NCBI RefSeq assembly: GCF_001646865.1
Contig: NZ_LRRB01000001.1
Coordinates: 1-64,000 of the forward strand
DNA: 64,000 bases
Reading direction: 5' to 3'
Origin: Aldersonia kunmingensis
GTDB taxonomy: Bacteria > Actinomycetota > Actinomycetes > Mycobacteriales > Mycobacteriaceae
The notes under the pieces are model-generated. The model searched no databases. It saw only the letters and a list, made by a program, of their open reading frames with translations, and had not been told where the DNA came from. Positions 44,840-53,031 of this stretch are shown here, piece after piece. The first letter of the stretch is position 1. The number at the start of each line of letters is the position of its first letter. A program made the translations under genes and the position numbers.

Positions 44840-46471
44840 ATGTCCATTCTTGGAAAAGGGTTGCCGTCCTACGCGTTTGCGCCAGTGACGGGAACGGTTC
44901 GGCACTTCCGCTCACCCGACGATGTCATCGACTCCCTCGACACCGACCTCGAATCGACGATCGCGCTCGTGGCCTCCGGAGGGACAACCTTCCTTTCGCC
45001 CATTCTGGGTCGGCTGGGCGGGATCGTCTGCCTGGATGGAACCCTCCGGTCCCACCTCGCGATTGTCTCGCGTGAATTCGAGGTTCCCTGCCTGGTCGGC
45101 ACCGAATTGGCCGAGGACATCGACGACGGAACCGAGATCACCCTCCGCGTCGAGGCCTCGACCGGGATCGTCTCGTCGCCCGAAGAGGCAGCTGAACTGC
45201 CTGCATCGGCGGATGTGAGCGCAGCGTGGTGGGACTACATCGGGCGAGTCGGAGACGAGATCGCGGTCAAGGACTTCGATGTAAAGGTCTCGGCCGAGGC
45301 GCTCGAGGCGTTGATCGCCGAGGAACTCACCGACGACCGTCTCGACGAGCTCGTCCAGCACATGGGCCGGGCGATGAAGCCGGAACTGACGCGCCGCTCC
45401 GGCTTCACGTCCGAGTTGTTCCCGATGCTGCCGTACATGTCGTTGTCGGTCATCGAGGACTTCTACACCTATGCCGATCGGGTACGGGCGATCGATGCTG
45501 TCGTTCCGGCCGAGGCGCTGGGGCGGATGCTGCGGGAAGGGCCGAACAAGATCAGCCCGCTGTGGATCTGGATGATCGGTTACCACTACCTGTGCGGGCG
45601 CGAATGCCTGATCAATATGGGTGAGATCGCGCCGGGCGACCACCGTGAGGACATCCGCACCGTCGTGGACTTCTGGCGGCGGCTCACCCTGGCGCACCGC
45701 GGCGACGGCACACTCGACTACAAGGACGCCGGCTTCACGAACCGTTACCTGCCGACCGAGACCGTCGACGCGTTGTCCAGTGCATCAATCGCTCTCGACA
45801 AGGATGCGGCGAAGAATCTCAAGCGGCTCAATGCCACCGTGTCGGGCTACTCGTTCCTCTACTTCTGCGACTCCCGGGTCGGGATCTGCGACTCGGGTCC
45901 CTATTCGCGACAGTCGGGGACGGGCAACCGGCAGACGATAGTGCGCGACTATCTGTCCCTCGGGCCCAGTTCGTGGGCATATCCATGGGCAGCCGATCTC
46001 GAGCCGCCGTTCACGGGACTCACGATGGTCCTGACCTTCGACCGGTCGAAGTTCACGGAGTTCGAGATCAACGACTGGGGAACGACATTCACCGAGCCGG
46101 ACCAACTTCTCGCTGCCGTGGACGAGGCCGCGGTATACGGCTACCTTGCCGACGGCACACGCAAGCTCATCGCGCCGGAGCAATGGTCGGCGGTCGCAGC
46201 GGAGCTGAGTCGGTCTCACATGAAGCTGTACCAACGATTCGCGGCGATGGACCGGAGCGAGCGAATCATGGCCGCGACGACCATGTACACCTCGGGGCTT
46301 CGGCCGTTCGCTGCCTATGCCGGCGCGACGGATCGCGTCGACTGGTCGATGTCCCCGAAAACCCTTGCGCTCTATCCCGATCCGTTCAATGACGACGACA
46401 AGGCCGCCGCGATATTCGGTGGTGCGCTGGTGGCGAATGAGCTGCCCGGATCGTTCTCGCCCATTCGCTGA
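44840..46471 (+). CDS. Fusion of phosphohistidine swivel domain and family U, member 2
   Basis: This protein has 543 residues. Residues 1-115 are a mobile domain: GGTTFLSPILGRLGGIVC and LRSHLAIVSREFEVPCLVG with His72. From about 130 the family U part follows, with TSELFPMLPYMSLSVIEDFY, LCGRECLINMGEI, FCDSRVGICDSGPYS, YPWAADL and NDWGTTF. The fusion is the best evidence that the two domain types work together. It begins two bases after the previous stop with GGGAGG as ribosome site. It is longer in the linker than members 1 and 3. Function is inferred as in member 1. Confidence 0.8.
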   Translation: MSILGKGLPSYAFAPVTGTVRHFRSPDDVIDSLDTDLESTIALVASGGTTFLSPILGRLGGIVCLDGTLRSHLAIVSREFEVPCLVGTELAEDIDDGTEITLRVEASTGIVSSPEEAAELPASADVSAAWWDYIGRVGDEIAVKDFDVKVSAEALEALIAEELTDDRLDELVQHMGRAMKPELTRRSGFTSELFPMLPYMSLSVIEDFYTYADRVRAIDAVVPAEALGRMLREGPNKISPLWIWMIGYHYLCGRECLINMGEIAPGDHREDIRTVVDFWRRLTLAHRGDGTLDYKDAGFTNRYLPTETVDALSSASIALDKDAAKNLKRLNATVSGYSFLYFCDSRVGICDSGPYSRQSGTGNRQTIVRDYLSLGPSSWAYPWAADLEPPFTGLTMVLTFDRSKFTEFEINDWGTTFTEPDQLLAAVDEAAVYGYLADGTRKLIAPEQWSAVAAELSRSHMKLYQRFAAMDRSERIMAATTMYTSGLRPFAAYAGATDRVDWSMSPKTLALYPDPFNDDDKAAAIFGGALVANELPGSFSPIR

Positions 46472-46495
46472 GCCTGCGTGAAAGGAGGCGCTGAC

Positions 46496-47641
46496 ATGCG
46501 CCAAGCAATGCAGAAACTTTTGAACGCCGACGAACTGCTGAGTCATCAGACACCGGAGACGTTCGCGACGATCAGTCAGGCCGATACGTCCTGGACCGAA
46601 AAGCTGTGGGCATCGCTGTTCGCTCGCGACGGATCGATTCAGGTCGACATCGGTCTCGGCAAGTACCACAACCGCAACGTGATAGATATGTTCGCCGGGG
46701 TTTCGCGGGGGAAGGAGCAGTTGACCGTCCGCGCGAGCCGGCAGCTCGATCTCGACACCGAGCGCGTCGGTGTCGGCCCGCTCGACTACGAGATCATCGA
46801 GCCGCTCCGCAAAGTCCGCTGGGTCCTTCAGGAAAACGATGTGGTACCTCTGCGTTTCGACCTCACCATCACCGGCGTGCTGCCGCCGTTTCTCGAACAG
46901 AAGGATGCGCAACGCGAGCCGCACGGTTTCCGCGTGCAATCCGATCTCCTCCGGTACCACCAGGCGTCGACCATCAGCGGTGAAATCTGGCTTGACGGCG
47001 AGCGGATCGAGGTTCGCGACGAGGAATGGTTCGGCTTCCGCGACCATTCCTGGGGTGTGCGCATGGATGTCGGTGAGGTCGCGCCGGACGTCTACAAGCC
47101 GCAGCGGCTCGATGGCGACTTCATTCTCACCTGGAGCCCAATGTGGTTGCAGCGCCCGGACGGAACGAGCTACGAGATTCACCACTACCTGCAGTCGGTG
47201 GACGGTGAAGTGACCTACTTCTCGGGCTTCGAGAACCTTCCCGACGGCACCCAACGCCCATTACTGGGGATGCGGGACGAGCTGAAGTACGACCCGGTCA
47301 ACCGGCGTCTGCTCGGTGGAAAGCTGACCTTCGACGCGGGCTGGGGAGAGACCCGGACGATCGAGATCGAACCGGTCAGCGACACCGGGTTCCATCTCGG
47401 CACCGGTCTGTACTTCGGATTCAAGGGCCATCGGCACGGGCAGTGGCACGGGCCCTCGCATCTCGATGGCGAGCGGTATTCCGATGTGGCGGAACCGAAT
47501 ACGGCGCGCGAGGTCCACCAGTTGCGTGACTGCGTGATTCGCGTTCGCGAGGGCGATGCAGTTGGCTACGGCATCTTCGAGTCGATGGTGATCGGCGATC
47601 ATCCCCGCTACGGATTGTCGAAGGAATCGTCCTTCCTCTGA
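46496..47641 (+). CDS. Conserved hypothetical protein, possibly DUF7064/AttH-CrtC lipocalin-like
   Basis: This 381-residue protein is rich in beta strands, aromatic residues and glycines. WFGFRDHSWGVRMDVGEVAP and FGFKGHRHGQWHGPSHLDGE are typical of DUF7064-like proteins and distantly of the AttH/CrtC two-barrel lipocalins, which bind or hydrate hydrophobic molecules. That relationship is a tentative judgement. ATG 46496 has AAAGGAGG about 6 bases upstream. It is the last gene of the first operon and ends just before a strong hairpin. Confidence 0.6.
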   Translation: MRQAMQKLLNADELLSHQTPETFATISQADTSWTEKLWASLFARDGSIQVDIGLGKYHNRNVIDMFAGVSRGKEQLTVRASRQLDLDTERVGVGPLDYEIIEPLRKVRWVLQENDVVPLRFDLTITGVLPPFLEQKDAQREPHGFRVQSDLLRYHQASTISGEIWLDGERIEVRDEEWFGFRDHSWGVRMDVGEVAPDVYKPQRLDGDFILTWSPMWLQRPDGTSYEIHHYLQSVDGEVTYFSGFENLPDGTQRPLLGMRDELKYDPVNRRLLGGKLTFDAGWGETRTIEIEPVSDTGFHLGTGLYFGFKGHRHGQWHGPSHLDGERYSDVAEPNTAREVHQLRDCVIRVREGDAVGYGIFESMVIGDHPRYGLSKESSFL

Positions 47642-47652
47642 CCGGAGTGTGA

Positions 47653-47689
47653 AATGGGACCGCGGACAACATTTGTCCGCGGTCCCATT
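47653..47689. terminator. Perfect 17-bp hairpin between convergent operon and luxR
   Basis: AATGGGACCGCGGACAA and its exact complement (47653-47669 with 47673-47689) enclose a 3-base loop. It lies 11 bases past one stop and 9 bases before the end of the convergent LuxR gene. No T run follows on the plus strand. It probably serves both directions. Confidence 0.75.
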
Positions 47690-47698
47690 GCTGTGTGG

Positions 47699-48529
47699 CT
47701 AGATGCGTTGTGCCCGAGCGAGCAACGCCAGCTCCATCCGGGATTGGCAGCCGGTGATCGTGAGGATTCGGGTGACGTACTTCTTCACGCTGTCCTCGGC
47801 GAGGGAGAGGATCTCCGCGATCTGAGCGTTCGACAATCCGTCGGCGACCAACGCAACGACCTGTCGTTGGCGTGCGGAGAGCTTGGTCAACGCCGCCTGC
47901 GGCCTCGATGCGGGAAGCCCACGGACCATCGCCGACATCTGCCGGCTGAGCAACCGCAGCGTGGCAGCCTCGGCAGTGCCGATCTTGCCGGGTTCCGGGT
48001 CGAACATCCCGAGCAGCGCGGTGTGGCCCGCACTCAATTCGAGGCGTATCGCGGCAGCGGTCTCCATGTGCCACGTGGAGTGGAGAAAGTAGCGGATGTA
48101 CGCATCGGCCGTGGGGGGCAACCGGCCCATGGATTGGAGCTCGTCCAGCGTTGACACACCGCTCGCGACGAGCTGACGCATAGCGACCGGGGTGCCGAAG
48201 ATGTCGTAGCGCGCCCACCGATCCTGGTACTCGGGCAGCATCTTGGCGGTCTTGCCGGCCGTCAGCGGCGCGGAGTCCTCGAACACCGTATGGAACGTCG
48301 GACCGGCGAAGAAGGACACATGCCGCAGCGCGAAATGCTCGCTGATCGCGTCGACGGCTCGTTCCTTGAAATCTGGAAGGCACGCGGCGTCGACGCACTG
48401 TTCGAGGATGTCGAAGGCGCGCTCGTAGTCGGCCTTGTCGAGGCCGGCGTTGCGTGGGGCTCGGGTTCGAGACGAAGACCTTGCGGTTCCGGAGTTCTCG
48501 GAAGTGTCCCCCAACGTGGACTGGGTCAC
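47699..48529 (-). CDS. LuxR-type response regulator between the two cluster operons
   Basis: This 276-residue protein has a C-terminal LuxR helix-turn-helix (LSARQRQVVALVADGLSNAQ, IAEILSLAEDSVKKYVTRIL). Its N-terminal part (from DYERAFDILEQCVDAACLPD) resembles a GAF or autoinducer-type sensing domain, and no receiver aspartate is obvious. I chose GTG 48529, the last sensible start before implausible sequence. Its first codons lie inside the conserved 43-bp element. It probably controls both operons. A start further downstream cannot be excluded as no ribosome site is convincing. Confidence 0.8.
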   Translation of the reverse strand: MTQSTLGDTSENSGTARSSSRTRAPRNAGLDKADYERAFDILEQCVDAACLPDFKERAVDAISEHFALRHVSFFAGPTFHTVFEDSAPLTAGKTAKMLPEYQDRWARYDIFGTPVAMRQLVASGVSTLDELQSMGRLPPTADAYIRYFLHSTWHMETAAAIRLELSAGHTALLGMFDPEPGKIGTAEAATLRLLSRQMSAMVRGLPASRPQAALTKLSARQRQVVALVADGLSNAQIAEILSLAEDSVKKYVTRILTITGCQSRMELALLARAQRI

Positions 48530-48547
48530 ATCACCGACAGTAACTAG
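48505..48547. promoter_or_regulatory. Conserved cluster upstream element, copy B
   Basis: This is the second copy of the 43-bp element at 43155-43197, with the same block order and spacing and the dyad GTCC-N8-GGAC at 48506-48521. It lies 102 bases upstream of the second operon and overlaps the start of the LuxR gene, so binding could also affect that gene. Confidence 0.75.
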
Positions 48548-48649
48548 CTTTAGCTCACATCGCAAAGAAGCCGGACATAAAAGGCCTGGTAAAGGCTTAT
48601 TTCTCTGGCGTGGGCGGCGTGCGCCGCTCCCGAAATCGAGTGAGGTGAC

Positions 48650-49363
48650 ATGTCCGACTCCGTTACATCCCCGAAGTGGGGAACGACCGAGATGCTGCCC
48701 CTGCCGGGCCGATTCAACACGGCCGTGCGGTCGGTGGCCGCGCAGCGGTTCGCCGCGGCAGGCGAGCAGTGGAAGAGCGTCGTATTCGATCGCGAGTTCG
48801 ATCTCTTCGCCGTCGAGGACGCGCGGGCCATCGAACAGGCTGCGCTCGACTCCGGCTACCGGTTCGAATATTCGGCGACGGTCTCGCTCGAATCCGAGCC
48901 GGACAAGTACAAGCGCGCCGACCGCGAGGCGCAGGCGTTCGCTGAGGAACTGGACTCGGACGGTCGCCGTCGTGCGGGTGTCGGCGACAACGTCATCAGA
49001 AAGTCCGAAACGGTCATCGGACCGGTCGCCCTCATCTCCACCATCGAGCACGTCATGGACTTCCTCACCGAGGGAATCCCACCGGGCACCATCGCCGTGA
49101 TCGACGACTCCGGCGGCACCCTGACGGCACCGATCATCGAGGGATTTGCCGGCGTCATCTGCCTCGGCGGCACCGTGCGATCGCACCTGGGCATCCTCGC
49201 CCGTGAGTACGACGTCCCCACGCTGATGAACTGCCGGATCGACGGGCTCCAGAACGGCGCCCTGGTCGAGATCGAGGTCACCGCGGCGCCGCCGGCGGCA
49301 GACGCATACGAGACGGGCGACACCGGGCATGCCCGGATCTGGCTGATCGAGAACGAGGGCTGA
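48650..49363 (+). CDS. Phosphohistidine swivel protein with N-terminal extension
   Basis: This protein has 237 residues. The first 100 form an unfamiliar domain rich in charged residues (FNTAVRSVAAQRFAAAGEQW). From about 110 a mobile domain follows: IPPGTIAVIDDSGGTLTAP, then VRSHLGILAREYDVPTLMNC with His179 in the phospho-acceptor position. ATG 48650 is preceded by GTGAGGTGAC. It leads the second operon, six bases before family U member 3, repeating the swivel-then-U gene order of the first operon. Confidence 0.8.
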   Translation: MSDSVTSPKWGTTEMLPLPGRFNTAVRSVAAQRFAAAGEQWKSVVFDREFDLFAVEDARAIEQAALDSGYRFEYSATVSLESEPDKYKRADREAQAFAEELDSDGRRRAGVGDNVIRKSETVIGPVALISTIEHVMDFLTEGIPPGTIAVIDDSGGTLTAPIIEGFAGVICLGGTVRSHLGILAREYDVPTLMNCRIDGLQNGALVEIEVTAAPPAADAYETGDTGHARIWLIENEG

Positions 49364-49368
49364 GACCA

Positions 49369-50943
49369 ATGGCGAACCTGAACTACCGCACCCTGCTGGA
49401 CACCAACAATTACCTGCGGAACCTGTCCGACACCACGTACTGGCTGTGCATAACGCGCACCGTGCAGGAGTCGAAGCTGTTCCCGATGAACCCGTACATG
49501 CTGGTGAGCTACCTCAACAGCTTCTACCGGCTGCCCACGTTGTTGCGCGAGATCGATGCGGCGACCCCGGCCGAGGAACTTGGCGACCGGGCCCGCGAGG
49601 TCAGCCTGAAGGTGGACACCGTGAACGCGGCGTGGGGTATGCCCGCGTTCTACCTCATCGGCCGCGAGATGCTGATGAATTGGGGCCTGCTGCGGCCGAC
49701 CGACGCGGTCGACGACGTCGTTGATGTGCTCGACTTCTCCAAGCGTTTCAATCTGGCGTACCACCGCAACGACGGGCACCTGACGAACAAGGAATTCGGC
49801 GACCGCAGCCAGTTCCTGCCCGAACGAACCCTGCAGGTTTTCGAGTCGGACCTGCACGGCGTGGTTCCCGGTGACCGGTTGCATACTGCCGCAACCAAAC
49901 TGGTTGCCCAGCTGTCCCAGTACGCGTTCCTCGCACACTGCGAGTGCCGGATCGGCCTGCACAACAGCGGCCCCTACAACTTCGGTGCCAACCGCCAGAT
50001 GATAATGCGGGACTTCTTCGACCTCACCGAGGGCGACTACCCGTGGCTCGACGGCATCGCGACCCAGTTGCCGTTCAACAACCTCACGATCCCAATCGTG
50101 TTCAAGGGCACCAACTTCCATCTCATGGACGACTGGGCGTCGTTCGAGGCCGAGCCCGGATACAACGCCGCCAACATCGAAGCAGTCGGCATGTACACCT
50201 CCGACGCGCTGACCGACGGCTACATCCCGGTCGGCATGGAGAACGCCGAGGTCCTCGCCGACACCATGGAGCAATACCGGGAGATCCTCAACGAGGCGAC
50301 GACCGACCTGTGGAAGCGGATCGCGAACTGGTCGCGCGAGCAGATGATCGACGCAGGCGCCCTGGTGTACTCCTCGGTCGCCAAGGACTTCGCGCATCTC
50401 GCGGGAACCTACCGCCAGGACGACTGGTTCCAGGTCGACGAGCGAGTGCAGCGGTTCAAGCCACTGCTCAACGACGAATACGGCCGCGACAATCTCGGCG
50501 AGATGGTCGGTCTGCTCGGTCTACCGCATCAGGCGAGCAACGAATACAGCATGGCCCGCTACTCGAGCGTGAACCGCAACATGCTCACCGGCATTCCGTA
50601 CTCGGTGCTTACCGACGACGACTATGCCGCGACCGCGGGCAATCAGTTTGCCGGCTCATCGAGCCTGCCCGGGAAGACCGGCCTGTGGACCACCAGCGCA
50701 GGGCGGATCGATATCGACGAATACAACCAGCGCGCACAGGGATTCACCCCCGCCGTACTCGAGGGAGGCAACCGCTACCTCGACGAGGAATGGGTGAAGT
50801 GGAACCACGGCACTGCCCAGGCGGACGAGCTGTACCGACTCGCACAGCGCGGTTCGCGCAACCTCGACGGCCGCGGTTCCGGACTGCGTCGAGCCGATCT
50901 GCCGTCTGCCGAAAGCAAGGGCAACGACGATGCAGATCGGTGA
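49369..50943 (+). CDS. Unrecognised family U protein, member 3
   Basis: This 524-residue protein is homologous over its first 300 residues to members 1 and 2. ESKLFPMNPYMLVSYLNSFY, LIGREMLMNWGLL, HCECRIGLHNSGPYN, YPWLDGI and MDDWASF align with the shared motifs. The cysteine after the Arg in members 1 and 2 is His here. Residues beyond about 350, with SVLTDDDYAATAGNQFAGSS, have no counterpart. It overlaps the ligase gene by 14 bases. The function is unknown and the pairing with a swivel protein is conserved. Confidence 0.75.
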   Translation: MANLNYRTLLDTNNYLRNLSDTTYWLCITRTVQESKLFPMNPYMLVSYLNSFYRLPTLLREIDAATPAEELGDRAREVSLKVDTVNAAWGMPAFYLIGREMLMNWGLLRPTDAVDDVVDVLDFSKRFNLAYHRNDGHLTNKEFGDRSQFLPERTLQVFESDLHGVVPGDRLHTAATKLVAQLSQYAFLAHCECRIGLHNSGPYNFGANRQMIMRDFFDLTEGDYPWLDGIATQLPFNNLTIPIVFKGTNFHLMDDWASFEAEPGYNAANIEAVGMYTSDALTDGYIPVGMENAEVLADTMEQYREILNEATTDLWKRIANWSREQMIDAGALVYSSVAKDFAHLAGTYRQDDWFQVDERVQRFKPLLNDEYGRDNLGEMVGLLGLPHQASNEYSMARYSSVNRNMLTGIPYSVLTDDDYAATAGNQFAGSSSLPGKTGLWTTSAGRIDIDEYNQRAQGFTPAVLEGGNRYLDEEWVKWNHGTAQADELYRLAQRGSRNLDGRGSGLRRADLPSAESKGNDDADR

Positions 50944-52399
50944 CCTGATCCGCCGCGCGGGGCGCCAATTCGGTTCAGCCCCCGCACTTGTCGACGGTGA
51001 CCGGGTGGTGAGCTTCGCCGAATTCGACGAACTCACCGACCGGCTCGGCCACGCGCTGCTGGCGCGTGGCCTCGCCGCCGGCGATCGAGTCGCGGTCCTC
51101 ATGCCCAACGGCATCGACGGGGTCGTCGTGTACTACGCGCTGGCAAAAGCTGGCCTGGTCCGGGTTCCGCTGAACGTCCGCGAGACCGCCCATGAGCACG
51201 CCTACAAGATCGACGACTCGCAGGCGCGAGCGCTGGTCTACGCGGGGGAGCCGCCCGCGCAGGTCGAGGTGATGATCACCGCGGACGAGTTGCCCGGCCT
51301 TATCGCCGGCGCACCCGACGGGCCGTGCGACGTTCGCCGGGACCCGGATGCGCCGTTGCGCCTCGCGTACACCGGTGGCACCACCGGCAAGCCCAAGGCG
51401 GTTGTCCTCACCACCCGCAGCGAGCTCGCCGAGGTGGACAACTTCCTGGTCGATCTGCTGCCCAACCTGCGGCCGGATTCGGTGATGTTGCACGCTGCGC
51501 CGATCACCCACGGCAGTGGAGCGTTCTTCCTTCCGCACCTGGTCAAGGGCGCGCCGAACGTCATCGTGTCGAAGTTCTCGCCGGCCGCGTTTCTCGAAGC
51601 CGCACAGAAGCACAGGGCCACATCGACATTCATGGTGCCAACGATGATCGCCATGTTGCTCGAGGATCCCGCGACCGCATCGGCGGACCTTGCGCTCGAG
51701 CGGCTCTGCTACGGCGGCGCACCGATCGCGACCACCGTCTTGCAGCGCGGAATCGATATTCTCGGTCCGGTCTTCGCCCAGTTGTACGGCCAGGCCGAGG
51801 CGCCGCTTGCGATCACGTGCCTGCAGCCGTGGGAGCACACCCCGGAACGACTCACCTCGGCCGGCAAGCCCTACACCTTCGTCGAGGTGCAGGTCCGAGA
51901 CATCGATGGCACAGTGCTCGGATCCGGGGGAGTGGGCGAGGTGCTGACCCGCGGCCCGCACACGATGGATCGGTACTGGCGTCGACCCGAGGCCACCGCC
52001 GAGACGATCGAGCCGGACGGCTGGCTGCACACCGGTGACATCGGCCGGTGGGACGACGACGGATACCTGCACCTGCTCGACCGCAGGCACGACGTCATCA
52101 TCTCGGGCGGTTTCAACGTCTACCCGCGTGAGGTCGAGGACGCGCTCCTGACCCATCCCGCCGTCGTCGAGGCCGCCGTCGTGGGCCTGCCGGACGACAA
52201 GTGGGGCGAACGCGTCGCCGCCGCCGTCGTCACCCGCTTCGACGCAGCGCCCGACGAAATCCTCGATTTCTGCTCCGATCGCCTGGCCGGCTTCAAAAGG
52301 CCACGGTCGCTGGAGATTTGGCCGAACATCCCCACCAGTCCGGTCGGGAAGTCCCTGCGCCGCGAAGTACGTGACCGCATGGTCGCGGCGCGGGCGTGA
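50930..52399 (+). CDS. AMP-forming acyl-CoA synthetase
   Basis: This 489-residue ligase has the adenylation P-loop YTGGTTGKPKAVVLT, motif LYGQAEAP, the hinge RWDDDGYLHLLDRRHD and the catalytic C-terminal Lys in SPVGKSLRRE. It is shorter than typical FadD proteins, close to 4-coumarate-ligase-like or cyclohexanecarboxylate-type enzymes. In the proposed pathway it would activate the acid made by carboxylation. Its position between the swivel/U genes and the PPDK-like gene ties CoA activation to the phosphoryl-transfer proteins. Confidence 0.92.
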   Translation: MQIGDLIRRAGRQFGSAPALVDGDRVVSFAEFDELTDRLGHALLARGLAAGDRVAVLMPNGIDGVVVYYALAKAGLVRVPLNVRETAHEHAYKIDDSQARALVYAGEPPAQVEVMITADELPGLIAGAPDGPCDVRRDPDAPLRLAYTGGTTGKPKAVVLTTRSELAEVDNFLVDLLPNLRPDSVMLHAAPITHGSGAFFLPHLVKGAPNVIVSKFSPAAFLEAAQKHRATSTFMVPTMIAMLLEDPATASADLALERLCYGGAPIATTVLQRGIDILGPVFAQLYGQAEAPLAITCLQPWEHTPERLTSAGKPYTFVEVQVRDIDGTVLGSGGVGEVLTRGPHTMDRYWRRPEATAETIEPDGWLHTGDIGRWDDDGYLHLLDRRHDVIISGGFNVYPREVEDALLTHPAVVEAAVVGLPDDKWGERVAAAVVTRFDAAPDEILDFCSDRLAGFKRPRSLEIWPNIPTSPVGKSLRREVRDRMVAARA

Positions 52400-52422
52400 C
52401 CCCGACACCGAAAGGACCCATC

Positions 52423-53031
52423 ATGCTCGACACCTACGAACTCACCGTTCACACGCTGACTCTGCGCCAGCTCGGATCCGCGGAACAGCTCGCCGACATC
52501 AACGCGCTCCCGGTCGCCGACGTCGAGGAGGCCCTGGAAAAGGCGGCAGCCAATGGCGCGGTGGTGAACGCCCGCGGGAACTTCATGATCAGCCCCGACG
52601 GCCGCAAGTTCCTCGAGGACGTCTACACGCGAGCGTTCGATCCCATTCGCTCGAATCCCGCGATCACCGCGGCGATGGACGCGTTCGAGACCGGTGTGAA
52701 CAAGCAGGTACTCGCGTTGACGACCGATTGGCAGACCATCGAGGTCGACGGCGCCCGCGTGAGCAACGACCATGCCGACGCCGACTATGACGCCAAGATC
52801 GTCGAGAAGCTCGGCCGCGTGCACGAGAAGACGCAGAAGGTGTTGCGTCCGTTGGCCGAGGAGGACCAGTTGGTCGATCGGTTCCTCGACCGCATCGGTG
52901 CCGCACTGGTCCGTGCCGAGGGCGGCGACACCGACTACGTCAGCGGCGTCCGCGTCGACTCCGTCCACACCGTGTGGTTCCAGATGCACGAGCACATCCT
53001 CCGCCTCACCGGACGGGAGCGTCCCGAATGA
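52423..53031 (+). CDS. Small helical protein with winged-helix-like N-terminus
   Basis: This 202-residue protein matches no named family I recognise. Residues 1-70 (TLRQLGSAEQLADINALPVA, VEEALEKAAANGAVVNARGN) look like a winged helix. The remainder is helical (NKQVLALTTDWQTIEVDG, LGRVHEKTQKVLRPLAEEDQ). It overlaps the PPDK-like gene as ATGA, so a subunit or regulator of that protein is likely. ATG 52423 follows AAAGGACC. Confidence 0.7.
   Translation: MLDTYELTVHTLTLRQLGSAEQLADINALPVADVEEALEKAAANGAVVNARGNFMISPDGRKFLEDVYTRAFDPIRSNPAITAAMDAFETGVNKQVLALTTDWQTIEVDGARVSNDHADADYDAKIVEKLGRVHEKTQKVLRPLAEEDQLVDRFLDRIGAALVRAEGGDTDYVSGVRVDSVHTVWFQMHEHILRLTGRERPE

Noticed and set aside
48530-49369. N-terminal extension of the LuxR gene on the minus strand
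   Set aside because: It is antisense to the well-supported swivel-domain gene at 48650-49363 and does not resemble any regulator domain.
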